DNA of 64,000 nucleotides from Pseudomonas sp. RIT288. GTDB lineage: Bacteria > Pseudomonadota > Gammaproteobacteria > Pseudomonadales > Pseudomonadaceae. Location of the stretch: contig NZ_JFYN01000011.1 in the NCBI RefSeq assembly GCF_000631985.1, positions 81,343 through 145,342 on the forward strand, given 5' to 3'. Below are positions 1 to 8,062 of this stretch, in pieces. The position numbers and the translations under genes are program-made. Within the stretch, counting starts at the first letter, position 1, and every line of letters begins with the position of its first letter. Under the pieces are notes generated by a model. The model had not been told where the DNA came from. It did not search any database and saw only the letters and a list, made by a program, of their open reading frames with translations.

Positions 1-156
1 GAAGGCTTGAGCGAAGACGACAAGGAAATGCTCGAAGCCGTGGTCGCCGCCGCCGTCAACGACGCGGTGCGCAAGATCGAAGCCAACAGCCAGGAAAAAA
101 TGGGCAGCATGACCGCCGGCATGAACCTGCCAGCGGGTATGAAACTGCCATTCTGA
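1..156 (+). CDS. ybaB: YbaB/EbfC nucleoid-associated protein, C-terminal part
   Basis: The gene enters the window in frame at base 1 and stops at a TGA at 154-156, so only the last 51 residues are visible. They contain the helical segment with [10 protein letters not shown] and a Met/Gly/Pro-rich tail typical of pseudomonad YbaB proteins. YbaB is a small dimeric DNA-binding protein usually encoded between dnaX and recR. recR follows here, but an oxidoreductase gene lies between them. The start and promoter are outside the window. Confidence 0.85.
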   Translation, partial: EGLSEDDKEMLEAVVAAAVNDAVRKIEANSQEKMGSMTAGMNLPAGMKLPF

Positions 157-186
157 TTCGCCTTTGCGGGTTGGATGAGCTACACA

Positions 187-217
187 AAATGCCAGGCATC
201 GTGCCTGGCATTTTTGT
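187..217 (+). terminator. Rho-independent terminator after ybaB
   Basis: An inverted repeat with arms AATGCCAGGCA and TGCCTGGCATT around a 3-nt loop is followed by a short T run. It begins about 30 bases after the ybaB stop codon. The A run on the left arm means it could also work on the minus strand. Confidence 0.8.
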
Positions 218-247
218 TTCTGCCTCCTGGGCGTTCAGTATTCATTT

Positions 248-368
248 GTGGCGAGGGAGCTTGCTCCCGCTCGGCGACGAAGTCGTCGTAAACCCTGAAA
301 ACCCGGTATACCTGAAAGAAAGCAGGGGGAGCGCTTCGCACTCCAGCGGGAGCAAGCTCCCTCGCCAC
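248..368. repeat. Intergenic inverted repeat, GTGGCGAGGGAGC family
   Basis: The left arm begins GTGGCGAGGGAGCTTGCTCC and its reverse complement closes the element about 100 bases later. Four related elements occur in the window (also near 7.1, 29.0 and 33.3 kb), always between genes. This is a dispersed P. fluorescens-type intergenic palindromic element. Short ORFs across it are not genes. Confidence 0.8.
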
Positions 369-456
369 AGGAGTCGAGTAGAAACATCGAACGCTGCGAT
401 GTCACCAAGGTCTGCTCCCTATATCCCCGAATTCATCATTCACAGGAGACGCTGAC

Positions 457-1491
457 ATGTCCGACCCTCTGACCCTCAACCAACGCTTTGTCCTCGCCTC
501 GCGTCCGGTGGGCGCGCCGACTCCGGAAAACTTCCGTCTGGAGCGCGAAGCGTTGCCGGATCTCGAAGATGGCCAGGTGCTGCTCAAGACCCTGTACCTG
601 TCGCTGGACCCGTACATGCGCGGACGCATGAGCGACGCGCCGTCCTACGCCGCGCCGGTGCAAATCGGCGAAGTGATGACCGGTGGCGCTGTCAGCCGTG
701 TCGAGAGTTCCCGTCATCCTAAATTCCACCAGGGTGATCTGGTGGTCGGCCTCACCGGCTGGCAGAGCCACAGCATCAGCGACGGACGCAACATCATGCC
801 GATCCCGTCCGGCCTGCCAAGCCCATCAATGGCGCTCGGTGTGCTGGGCATGCCGGGGATGACTGCGTACATGGGCCTGATCGACATCGGTCAGCCGAAA
901 GAGGGCGAAACCCTGGTGGTCGCTGCGGCGTCCGGTGCCGTCGGCTCGGTGGTCGGTCAGGTAGCGAAAATCAAGGGCCTGCGCGCCGTCGGTGTGGCCG
1001 GTGGTGCCGACAAATGCAAATACGTGGTCGAGGAGCTGGGTTTCGATGCCTGCATCGATCACAAGGCACCGAACTTTGCCGAACAACTGGCCAAGGCCTG
1101 CCCGAACGGCATCGACATCTATTACGAAAACGTTGGCGGGCATGTGTTCGATGCCGTGGTGCCGTTGCTCAACCCCAAGGCGCGGATCCCGCTGTGCGGA
1201 CTGATTGCCGGTTACAACGCCACTGAAGCGCCGCAAGGCCCGGATCGTCTGCCGATGCTGCAGCGTACGTTGCTGACCAAGCGTGTGCGGATTCAGGGCT
1301 TCATCGTCTTTGATGACTATGGCGACCGCCAGCCGGAATTCATCAGCCACATGGTGCCGTGGGTGCGCGACGGCAAGGTGAAATTCCGCGAAGACGTGGT
1401 GGAAGGCCTGGAGCAGGCACCCGAGGCGTTTATCGGTCTGCTGGAGGGGCGCAACTTCGGCAAACTGGTGGTGAAGGTTGCGCAGGACTGA
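457..1491 (+). CDS. NADP-dependent oxidoreductase (zinc-independent MDR family)
   Basis: The 344-residue protein matches the length of the leukotriene B4 12-hydroxydehydrogenase / curcumin reductase-like branch of the medium-chain reductases, which reduce enone double bonds with NADPH. Visible marks are the N-terminal substrate domain with LSLDPYMRGRM, the cofactor-loop sequence AASGAVGSVVGQVAKIKG near residues 150-167, and YYENVGG near 223. No catalytic or structural zinc cysteines are seen. The ATG is preceded by AGGAG at suitable spacing. The gene lies between ybaB and recR, which are usually adjacent. The physiological substrate cannot be read from sequence. Confidence 0.88.
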   Translation: MSDPLTLNQRFVLASRPVGAPTPENFRLEREALPDLEDGQVLLKTLYLSLDPYMRGRMSDAPSYAAPVQIGEVMTGGAVSRVESSRHPKFHQGDLVVGLTGWQSHSISDGRNIMPIPSGLPSPSMALGVLGMPGMTAYMGLIDIGQPKEGETLVVAAASGAVGSVVGQVAKIKGLRAVGVAGGADKCKYVVEELGFDACIDHKAPNFAEQLAKACPNGIDIYYENVGGHVFDAVVPLLNPKARIPLCGLIAGYNATEAPQGPDRLPMLQRTLLTKRVRIQGFIVFDDYGDRQPEFISHMVPWVRDGKVKFREDVVEGLEQAPEAFIGLLEGRNFGKLVVKVAQD

Positions 1492-1557
1492 GCATTTGAC
1501 GCTGGCCAGAGGCGCGGGTATAAACCGCGTCTCGTTGTTTTGTCGGACTTTTTACCC

Positions 1558-2160
1558 ATGAGCTTCAGCCCTTTGATTCGCCAACTGATCGACGCCCTGC
1601 GCACGTTGCCGGGCGTGGGTCAGAAAACCGCCCAGCGCATGGCGTTGCAGTTGCTCGAACGTGACCGCAGCGGCGGCACGCGCCTGGCCCAGGCCTTGAG
1701 CCAGGCCATGGAAGGGGTTGGCCACTGCCGCCAGTGCCGCACGCTGACCGAAGACGATCTGTGCCCGCAATGCGCCGACACGCGTCGCGACGACACGCTG
1801 CTGTGCGTGGTGGAAGGGCCGATGGACGTGTACGCGGTGGAGCAAACCGGTTTCCGTGGGCGCTACTTCGTGCTCAAGGGCCACCTGTCGCCGCTCGACG
1901 GTCTGGGGCCGGAAGCCATCGGTATTCCGCAGTTGATGGCGCGCATTGAAGAGGCGGGCACCTTTACTGAAGTCATCCTCGCCACCAACCCGACGGTGGA
2001 GGGGGAGGCGACCGCGCATTACATCGCTCAGCTGCTCAACAACAAAGGCCTGATCGCCTCGCGGATTGCCCATGGCGTACCGCTGGGTGGGGAGCTGGAG
2101 TTGGTGGATGGCGGGACGCTGGCGCATTCGTTTGCCGGGCGTAAACCGATTTCCCTCTGA
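1558..2160 (+). CDS. recR: Recombination mediator RecR
   Basis: The 200-residue protein acts with RecF/RecO in loading RecA at single-strand gaps. It shows the N-terminal helix-hairpin-helix ([13 protein letters not shown], residues 17-29), the Cys4 zinc finger C57-x2-C60-x8-C69-x2-C72, and a TOPRIM domain beginning at [13 protein letters not shown]. Length is standard. An in-frame TTG at 1540 would add six residues, but the ATG at 1558 gives the family's normal [11 protein letters not shown] start. It is separated from its usual partner ybaB by the oxidoreductase gene. Confidence 0.97.
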   Translation: MSFSPLIRQLIDALRTLPGVGQKTAQRMALQLLERDRSGGTRLAQALSQAMEGVGHCRQCRTLTEDDLCPQCADTRRDDTLLCVVEGPMDVYAVEQTGFRGRYFVLKGHLSPLDGLGPEAIGIPQLMARIEEAGTFTEVILATNPTVEGEATAHYIAQLLNNKGLIASRIAHGVPLGGELELVDGGTLAHSFAGRKPISL

Positions 2161-2164
2161 TCAA

Positions 2165-2245
2165 AGCAAAAGATCGCAGCCTGCGGCAGCTCCTACAGGG
2201 ACGCATTCCAAATGCAGGAGCTGCCGCAGGCTGCGATCTTTTGCT
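2165..2245. repeat. REP inverted pair after recR
   Basis: Two head-to-head copies of a REP unit (AAAAGATCGCAGCCTGCGGC and its complement) flank a loop of about 20 bases. The structure starts five bases after the recR stop. It probably also acts as a terminator, since it ends in a T-rich stretch. Confidence 0.8.
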
Positions 2246-2320
2246 CTTTTAAACTTCTGCATCTTGAAAACCAAGCAAGCGCTCGGTTAACGTCGGCCAA
2301 CCCCTCAGTGGAGTTCGCCG

Positions 2321-3469
2321 ATGCCTGCCTTCCAGGAATACTTCGACCCCAGCCACCAAATGGTCCGCGACAGCGTCAGACGTTTCGTCGAGCGCGAGAT
2401 CCTGCCGGACATCGATGCGTGGGAAGAAGCCGAAGGCTTTCCCCGTGAGCTGTACCTGAAAGCCGGGGCGGCGGGGATTCTCGGCATCGGTTATCCCGAA
2501 GCGCTGGGTGGCAGCCACGAAGGTGATGTGTTCGCCAAAGTCGCCGCCAGCGAAGAACTGATGCGCTGCGGCTCCGGTGGTCTGGTTGCGGGCCTCGGTT
2601 CGCTGGATATCGGCCTGCCACCGATCGTCAAATGGGCAAGGCCCGAGGTGCGCGAGCGTGTCGTGCCACATGTGCTCAGCGGCGAGAAGATCAGCGCGTT
2701 GGCGATTACCGAGCCCGGCGGCGGATCCGATGTCGCCAACCTGCAGACCCGCGCCGTGCGTGACGGCGAGTTCTACCGGGTCAGCGGCAGCAAAACCTTC
2801 ATCACCAGCGGCGTACGTGCCGATTTCTACACCGTCGCGGTGCGCACCGGAGCGCCGGGTTTCGGCGGCATCAGCCTGTTGCTGATCGAGAAGGGCGCCC
2901 CAGGCTTCACCGTAGGCCGCCAGCTGAAGAAAATGGGCTGGTGGGCCTCGGACACCGCTGAACTGTTCTTCGACGATTGCAGGGTGCCTGTGGGCAATCT
3001 GATCGGCGGCGAGAACATGGGCTTCGCCTGCATCATGGGCAATTTCCAGAGTGAACGACTGGCGCTGGCGCTGATGGCCAACATGACCTCGCACCTGGCG
3101 CTGGAACAAGCCCTGAACTGGGCGCGCGAGCGTGAGGCGTTCGGCAAACCGATCGGCAAGTTTCAGGTGATCAAACATCGGCTGGCCGAGATGGCCACGG
3201 CGCTGGAAGTATCGCGCGAATTCACCTACCGCCAGGCGGCGAAGATGGCGGCGGGGCAGAGCGTGATCAAGGAGATTTCCATGGCCAAGAACTTTGCCAC
3301 GGACACCTCGGACCGGATCACCAGCGAAGCGGTGCAGATTCTTGGCGGCCTGGGTTACATGCGCGAAAGCCTGGTCGAGCGGCTGTATCGGGATAACCGC
3401 ATTCTGTCGATCGGCGGCGGGACGCGGGAGGTGATGAACGAGATCATCAGCAAGCAGATGGGGCTTTAA
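2321..3469 (+). CDS. Acyl-CoA dehydrogenase
   Basis: A full-length 382-residue FAD-dependent acyl-CoA dehydrogenase catalysing alpha,beta-desaturation of an acyl-CoA with electrons passing to ETF. Family signatures are the flavin/substrate segment ALAITEPGGGSDVANL near residues 127-142, FITSG near 161, the ERLALALMANM helix, and the C-terminal QILGGLGYMRE and YRDNRILSIGGGTREV. The usual catalytic Glu of short/medium-chain enzymes (IYEGT) is Gly here (IGGGT), so the base must be elsewhere, as in the isovaleryl/long-chain type. The recR-acyl-CoA dehydrogenase order is also found in P. aeruginosa. Chain-length specificity is unknown. Confidence 0.9.
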   Translation: MPAFQEYFDPSHQMVRDSVRRFVEREILPDIDAWEEAEGFPRELYLKAGAAGILGIGYPEALGGSHEGDVFAKVAASEELMRCGSGGLVAGLGSLDIGLPPIVKWARPEVRERVVPHVLSGEKISALAITEPGGGSDVANLQTRAVRDGEFYRVSGSKTFITSGVRADFYTVAVRTGAPGFGGISLLLIEKGAPGFTVGRQLKKMGWWASDTAELFFDDCRVPVGNLIGGENMGFACIMGNFQSERLALALMANMTSHLALEQALNWAREREAFGKPIGKFQVIKHRLAEMATALEVSREFTYRQAAKMAAGQSVIKEISMAKNFATDTSDRITSEAVQILGGLGYMRESLVERLYRDNRILSIGGGTREVMNEIISKQMGL

Positions 3470-3470
3470 A

Positions 3471-3550
3471 AGCAAAAGAACGCAGCCTTCGGCAGCTCCT
3501 GCAGGGAAACGCACATCCCTTGTAGGTGCTGCCGAAGGCTGCGATCTCTT
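3471..3550. repeat. REP inverted pair between convergent genes
   Basis: Two inverted REP units (GCAGCCTTCGGCAGCTCCTG and its near-complement) fill the gap between the convergent acyl-CoA dehydrogenase and apt genes. It is a likely bidirectional transcription barrier. Confidence 0.75.
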
Positions 3551-3558
3551 GATCTGTA

Positions 3559-4107
3559 CTATTTATCCGTCAGCGCAAACTGCGTCAGACAGAAAGTAGG
3601 GATGCCCATGTCCTCAAGACGCTGCGAACCCCCCAGCTCCGGCAGATCAATGATCGCCGCCGCCTCATGCACCCGCGCACCCATGCGGCGGATCAGGTTG
3701 GCCGCGGCGATCAGCGTGCCGCCGGTGGCAATCAGGTCATCGAACATCACCACCGAGTCGCCTTCACACAGGCTGTCGGCGTGCACTTCGAGGAACGCTT
3801 CACCGTACTCGGTCGCGTAACCTTCGGCCAACACATCCGCCGGCAGTTTGCCCTGCTTGCGGAACAGTACCAGCGGTTTGTTCAACTGGTAGGCCAGCAC
3901 CGAACCGATCAGGAAACCGCGCGCATCCATCGCGCCGATGTGGGTGAAGTCGGCTTCCACATAACGGTGGGCGAAGCTGTCCATCACCAGGCGCAGGGCC
4001 TTGGGCGACTGGAACAGCGGGGTGATGTCGCGAAAGATCACGCCCGGTTTCGGGAAGTCGATCACGGGGCGGATCAGGGATTTGATGTCGAAGGAGTCGA
4101 AGACCAT
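3559..4107 (-). CDS. apt: Adenine phosphoribosyltransferase
   Basis: The 182-residue enzyme salvages adenine to AMP using PRPP. The PRPP-binding loop [14 protein letters not shown] is near residues 120-133, and the N-terminal [20 protein letters not shown] and FRDITPLF are typical Apt sequences. The open frame extends 22 codons further upstream to 4173. The ATG at 4107 ([10 protein letters not shown]) is chosen because it gives the standard length and N-terminus. It lies downstream of anr on the same strand, as in P. aeruginosa. Confidence 0.95.
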   Translation of the reverse strand: MVFDSFDIKSLIRPVIDFPKPGVIFRDITPLFQSPKALRLVMDSFAHRYVEADFTHIGAMDARGFLIGSVLAYQLNKPLVLFRKQGKLPADVLAEGYATEYGEAFLEVHADSLCEGDSVVMFDDLIATGGTLIAAANLIRRMGARVHEAAAIIDLPELGGSQRLEDMGIPTFCLTQFALTDK

Positions 4108-4186
4108 CGTCGAGGTGTCCTTGGCAGGGCTGCAAACGGCGCAGTATACCCGCGGCTGAAACGCTTCGCTCAACCGCGGATCGAGA

Positions 4187-4921
4187 TCAGCCCTCGAGGG
4201 AGCCGCCGGCCAGGGCGCAGAGCTGGATCGGGTCGAGGATGTGGATCTCTTTGCCCTCGGCGGCGATCAGTTCGTTCTGCTGGAAGCGGGTGAATACCCG
4301 CGACACGGTTTCCACCGCCAGGCCCAGGTAATTGCCGATTTCGTTGCGCGACATGCTCAGGCGGAACTGGTTGGCCGAGAACCCGCGAGCGCGGAAGCGG
4401 GCCGACAGGTTGACCAGGAACGTGGCGATGCGCTCGTCGGCGGTTTTTTTCGACAGCAGCAGCATCATTTGCTGGTCGTCGCGAATCTCGCGGCTCATCA
4501 CCCGCATCAACTGGCGGCGCAGCTGCGGCAGTTGCAGGGCCAGTTCGTCGAGGCGTTCGAAAGGAATTTCGCAGACCGAGGTGGTTTCCAGGGCCTGAGC
4601 CGACACCGGGTGTTTTTCGGTGTCCATGCCGGACAGGCCGACCAGCTCGCTCGGCAGGTGGAAACCGGTCAGTTGTTCTTCGCCGCTGTCGCTCAGGCTG
4701 AAGGTCTTCAGGGCGCCGGAGCGTACTGCATAAACGGAATCGAAGGTGTCGCCCTGGCGGAACAGGAACTCACCCTTTTTCAACGGGCGGCCACGTTTAA
4801 CGATTTCGTCCAGCGCATCCATGTCTTCCAGATTCAGAGAAAGTGGCAGGCAGAGAGGGGCCAGGCTGCAATCCTTGCAATGGGCCTGGTTGTGAGCGCG
4901 CAGTTTGACTGGCTCGGACAT
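4187..4921 (-). CDS. anr: Oxygen-sensing transcriptional regulator Anr (FNR family)
   Basis: A 244-residue Crp/Fnr regulator that activates low-oxygen genes through TTGAT-N4-ATCAA sites. All four predicted [4Fe-4S] ligands are visible: C15, C18, C24 and C117. A cyclic-nucleotide-binding-like beta roll occupies roughly residues 30-145, then the dimer helix, then the winged HTH with the recognition helix in [18 protein letters not shown] boxes lie near its neighbours hemN, ccoG and ccoN2, so the gene adjoins its own targets. No ANR box is seen upstream of anr itself. Confidence 0.96.
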   Translation of the reverse strand: MSEPVKLRAHNQAHCKDCSLAPLCLPLSLNLEDMDALDEIVKRGRPLKKGEFLFRQGDTFDSVYAVRSGALKTFSLSDSGEEQLTGFHLPSELVGLSGMDTEKHPVSAQALETTSVCEIPFERLDELALQLPQLRRQLMRVMSREIRDDQQMMLLLSKKTADERIATFLVNLSARFRARGFSANQFRLSMSRNEIGNYLGLAVETVSRVFTRFQQNELIAAEGKEIHILDPIQLCALAGGSLEG

Positions 4922-5076
4922 TTCTTAAATCCTTGTGGGAAAACACACATAAGACGTAAGGGTAACCCACGGGGGGACATTCAGGCCAGCCTATGGCGAG
5001 TTTGTCCCGCAGGCGTAAAGCCGCAGAGCAAGTGGCCGATAAAGGGGTATCACCACGCATGCAAGGAATCGCTTCG

Positions 5077-5559
5077 ATGGCCGTCATTGACACGCTGAAC
5101 CCCGGTAACAGCGGCGTTGCGTCTGTGCCGAGCACCGCCAGGACAGGGACCGACAGCGAGCAGAATGCCGCCTCTGCGCCGTTGGCAACCCCGACCTTGG
5201 TCGAAGGCGTCAAAGTGTCGCTGTCCGGCGCCTCCATCGAAAAATCCTTCAGTGTCGGTGGCGAGAACAGCGACATCGAAGACAGCGGCTTGCCCGAGAA
5301 CGTCCAGCAGTTGCTGAAGATGATCCGCAAACTGCAAAAAGAGATCGCCGAGAAAAAAGCCCGGATGGCGGCGGTCATGTCCGACAGAACCCTGACCAAT
5401 GAAGCCAAGGTCAATATGCTCGCCGCGCTGCACGGTGCCATCGCTGCGCTGAATACCGGGCTGATCAGCGCCAATCTGGCCCTGTCCAAAGTCATGGATC
5501 AGTCCGGTCTCACCTCCGAGCAGAACCTCAAACTCGGCTCACTGCTGACGAAGAACTAG
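5077..5559 (+). CDS. Conserved hypothetical protein with coiled-coil segment
   Basis: The 160-residue product is not recognised. The N-terminal ~70 residues are low-complexity, rich in Ala/Ser/Thr/Gly. The C-terminal half is helical, with a charged heptad-like stretch LLKMIRKLQKEIAEKKARM and then an Ala/Leu-rich helix. No signal peptide or membrane helix is seen. ATGs at 4993 and 5059 are alternatives. 5077 is preferred because AGGA lies ten bases upstream. The stop codon overlaps the convergent hemN stop (TAG/CTA shared over 5556-5559). Confidence 0.6.
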   Translation: MAVIDTLNPGNSGVASVPSTARTGTDSEQNAASAPLATPTLVEGVKVSLSGASIEKSFSVGGENSDIEDSGLPENVQQLLKMIRKLQKEIAEKKARMAAVMSDRTLTNEAKVNMLAALHGAIAALNTGLISANLALSKVMDQSGLTSEQNLKLGSLLTKN

Positions 5560-6938
5560 ATCACCCGCGAAAAACGCTGGCGGTTCTGCTGCTCCAGATA
5601 GGCGTCGAACACCATGCACACCGAGCGCACCAGCAGGCGTCCGGCCGGCAACACTTCGATGCGCTCGCGTTCCAGCTTGATCAGCCCATCGTTGGCCATG
5701 CCTTGCAGTTGCGGCCACAGCGCGCCGAAATAGCCCTGAAAATCGATGTTGAACGCTTGCTCGATTTCGGCGAATTCCAGGCTGAAATTGCAGATCAGTT
5801 GCTGGATCACCGCGCGGCGCAGGCGATCGTCGGCATTGCACACCAGGCCACGGCTGGTCGCCAGTTGCGCGGCGGCGAGGGTGTTCTGGTACTGGTTCAG
5901 ATCGCTGTTGTTCTGACAGTAGAGATCGCCGATCTGGCTGATCGCCGACACTCCCAGACCGATCAGATCGCAATGACCGTGGGTGGTGTAGCCCTGGAAA
6001 TTGCGTTGCAGGGTCTGTTCTTCCTGGGCAATCGCCAGCTCATCGTCGGGCAGTGCGAAGTGATCCATGCCGATGTAGCGGTAGCCGGCGGCGGTCAGTT
6101 GTTCGATGGTGCGCTGGAGCATCTCGAGTTTTTGCGCAGGGCTCGGCAGCTCGTGGCTGTTGATCCGCCGCTGCGGCATGAAACGCTCTGGCAGGTGTGC
6201 ATAGTTGAACACCGAGAGCCGGTCCGGTTGCAGGCTGATGACTTCCTCGACGGTGCGCGCGAAGTTTTCCGGGGTCTGCTTTGGCAGACCATAGATCAGG
6301 TCGATGTTGATCGAGCGAAACTGCAGGGTGCGTGCCGCATCGATCACCGCGCGGGTTTCTTCCAGGCTCTGCAGGCGATTGACCGCCCGTTGTACCGCCG
6401 GATCAAGGTCTTGCAGGCCGATGCTGACCCGATTGAAGCCGAGTTCGCGCAGCAGGCCCATGGTCGACCAGTCGGCCTCGCGCGGGTCGATCTCGATGCC
6501 GTAGTCACCGGAATCGTCATCCAGCAGATTGAAGTGTTTGCGCAGGTGCGCCATCAACTGCCGCAGTTCGTCGTGGCTGAGGAAGGTCGGGGTGCCGCCG
6601 CCGAAGTGCAGCTGCTCGACTTTCTGCGCCGGCTCCAGGTGACAGGCGATCAACTGGATTTCCTGCTCCAGCCGTTGCAGATACGGCTGTGCGCGCCCGC
6701 GATCCTTGGTGATGACCTTGTTGCAGGCGCAGTAGTAACAAATGTTCGCGCAGAACGGCACGTGCACGTACAGCGACAAAGGGCGCAACGCCTTGCGGCT
6801 GTCGCGCAGGGCGTGGAACAGGTCGAAGGTGCCGACCTGACTGTTGAATTGCACGGCGGTCGGATACGAGGTGTAGCGCGGCCCCGCCAGGTCGTAGCGG
6901 CGGATCAGATCAGTGTCCCAACGAATGGCGTCGAGCAT
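5556..6938 (-). CDS. hemN: Oxygen-independent coproporphyrinogen III oxidase
   Basis: The 460-residue radical-SAM enzyme decarboxylates coproporphyrinogen III to protoporphyrinogen IX without oxygen, supplying heme at low oxygen. The SAM cluster motif is C63-x3-C67-x2-C70 within HVPFCANICYYC. FGGGTPTFL and the C-terminal HemN domain follow. The length is normal. A perfect ANR box lies 64-77 bases upstream of the start. The heme supply fits the adjacent heme-rich cbb3 oxidases. Confidence 0.96.
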   Translation of the reverse strand: MLDAIRWDTDLIRRYDLAGPRYTSYPTAVQFNSQVGTFDLFHALRDSRKALRPLSLYVHVPFCANICYYCACNKVITKDRGRAQPYLQRLEQEIQLIACHLEPAQKVEQLHFGGGTPTFLSHDELRQLMAHLRKHFNLLDDDSGDYGIEIDPREADWSTMGLLRELGFNRVSIGLQDLDPAVQRAVNRLQSLEETRAVIDAARTLQFRSINIDLIYGLPKQTPENFARTVEEVISLQPDRLSVFNYAHLPERFMPQRRINSHELPSPAQKLEMLQRTIEQLTAAGYRYIGMDHFALPDDELAIAQEEQTLQRNFQGYTTHGHCDLIGLGVSAISQIGDLYCQNNSDLNQYQNTLAAAQLATSRGLVCNADDRLRRAVIQQLICNFSLEFAEIEQAFNIDFQGYFGALWPQLQGMANDGLIKLERERIEVLPAGRLLVRSVCMVFDAYLEQQNRQRFSRVI

Positions 6939-7001
6939 GCGGGCATTCCCCCGGATAGGCTGGCAGTGTGGCGAGTCTATCGGGGTGCGGCGACGGGGCT
7001 G

Positions 7002-7015
7002 TTGATTTGCATCAA
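7002..7015 (-). promoter_or_regulatory. ANR box of hemN
   Basis: TTGATTTGCATCAA is an exact match to the FNR/ANR palindrome TTGAT-N4-ATCAA. It lies 64 bases upstream of the hemN ATG, the spacing expected for an activator site near -40 with a short leader. Confidence 0.88.
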
Positions 7016-7040
7016 CGGCGGATTGGTAGTGACTGCTTTT

Positions 7041-7147
7041 GTGGCGAGGGAGCTTGCTCCCGCTGGACTGCGCAGCAGGCCCCTGGTTTTGCTGTCAAAT
7101 CGGGAGGGGGCGCTTCGCACCCCAGCGGGAGCAAGCTCCCTCGCCAC
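7041..7147. repeat. Intergenic inverted repeat, GTGGCGAGGGAGC family
   Basis: Same family as the element at 248-368, with both arms complete. It separates the hemN promoter from the 3' end of the next minus-strand gene. Confidence 0.8.
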
Positions 7148-7151
7148 AGTT

Positions 7152-7835
7152 TCAGTGACCCATCAACCAATGTTGGTGAGGGCCGGGAAGCGTCCAGATC
7201 CCGAACACAATCACCAACAACCCCCCGGCCATGCGCACGCTGCGTTTGCGCAGCAACGCCGTCACCCGCTCGGCCGCCAGCCCTGTCGCCAGCAGCACCG
7301 GCCAGGTCCCCAGCCCGAACGCCAGCATCAACAGCGCACTGTCCAACGCATTGCCCTGGCTCGCCGACCACAGCAGCGTGCTGTAAACCAGTCCGCACGG
7401 CAGCCAGCCCCACAGCGCACCGAGTAATAACGCGCGGGGCAGTGTCGACACCGGCAGCAAGCGATTGGCCACTGGCTGAATGTAACGCCACAAACCGCGA
7501 CCAAGGCTTTCGATGCGGGTCAGGCCGCTCCACCAACCGGCCAGATACAGGCCCATGGCGATCAGCAGCAACCCGGCGAGGATGCGCATGAGCATCGCCG
7601 CCGGACTGTTCGCCACCGCCCAACCGGCCAGGCCGATCAGCAAACCTGCCGTCGCGTAACTGAGGATGCGTCCGAGGTTGTACGCCAGCAGCAGACGAAA
7701 GCGTCGGCTGCGCTGCTCCTTGGGAATCGCCAGGGTCAGCGCGCCCATCAGCCCGCCGCACATGCCCAGGCAATGCCCGCCACCGAGCAGGCCGAGGATC
7801 AGTGCCGAGACCAGCAGTGGCGCCAGCTCAAGCAT
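7152..7835 (-). CDS. Sulfite exporter TauE/SafE-type membrane protein of the cco cluster
   Basis: A 227-residue hydrophobic protein with about six membrane segments and two GG-rich halves (LGLLGGGHCLGMCGGLMGA near residues 14-32; LLGALWGWLPCGLVYS near 138-153). The paired Cys motifs HCxGMCGG and PCGLVYS are typical of the DsbD/UreH-like TauE/SafE family. It overlaps the ccoS start by 8 bases. A gene of this type sits between hemN and ccoS in P. aeruginosa too. That position suggests a role in metal or thiol handling during oxidase assembly, which is inference from context. Confidence 0.8.
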   Translation of the reverse strand: MLELAPLLVSALILGLLGGGHCLGMCGGLMGALTLAIPKEQRSRRFRLLLAYNLGRILSYATAGLLIGLAGWAVANSPAAMLMRILAGLLLIAMGLYLAGWWSGLTRIESLGRGLWRYIQPVANRLLPVSTLPRALLLGALWGWLPCGLVYSTLLWSASQGNALDSALLMLAFGLGTWPVLLATGLAAERVTALLRKRSVRMAGGLLVIVFGIWTLPGPHQHWLMGH

Positions 7836-8040
7836 GGGGTGGCGCCTTGTCCTGCGGTTTGTCGGATTTGGCTTCGTCCACGGCGGCGGTGTGGTTCGGG
7901 TCCTGATCGTCGAACAGGATGCTATGGGCCGGGCCGTCGAGGTCGTCGTACTGCCCGCTGTCCACCGCCCAGAAGAAGATGTACACGGCGATGGCCACGA
8001 TCAGCAGGGCGGCCGGGATCATCACGTAAAGAGCTGGCAT
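7828..8040 (-). CDS. ccoS: cbb3-type oxidase assembly protein CcoS
   Basis: The 70-residue protein has one N-terminal membrane helix (VMIPAALLIVAIAVYIFFWAV) followed by SGQYDDLDGPAHSILFDD, the conserved CcoS signature. CcoS is needed for cofactor insertion into the cbb3 oxidase. GGAG lies just upstream of the ATG. The gene follows ccoI by 22 bases and overlaps the next gene by 8. Confidence 0.93.
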   Translation of the reverse strand: MPALYVMIPAALLIVAIAVYIFFWAVDSGQYDDLDGPAHSILFDDQDPNHTAAVDEAKSDKPQDKAPPHA

Positions 8041-8062
8041 CGGTACTCCAGGCCCGCGCGGC

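Noticed and set aside
248..368. Insertion-sequence ends
   Set aside because: The inverted arms are short intergenic palindromes repeated four times with no transposase gene or target duplication visible.
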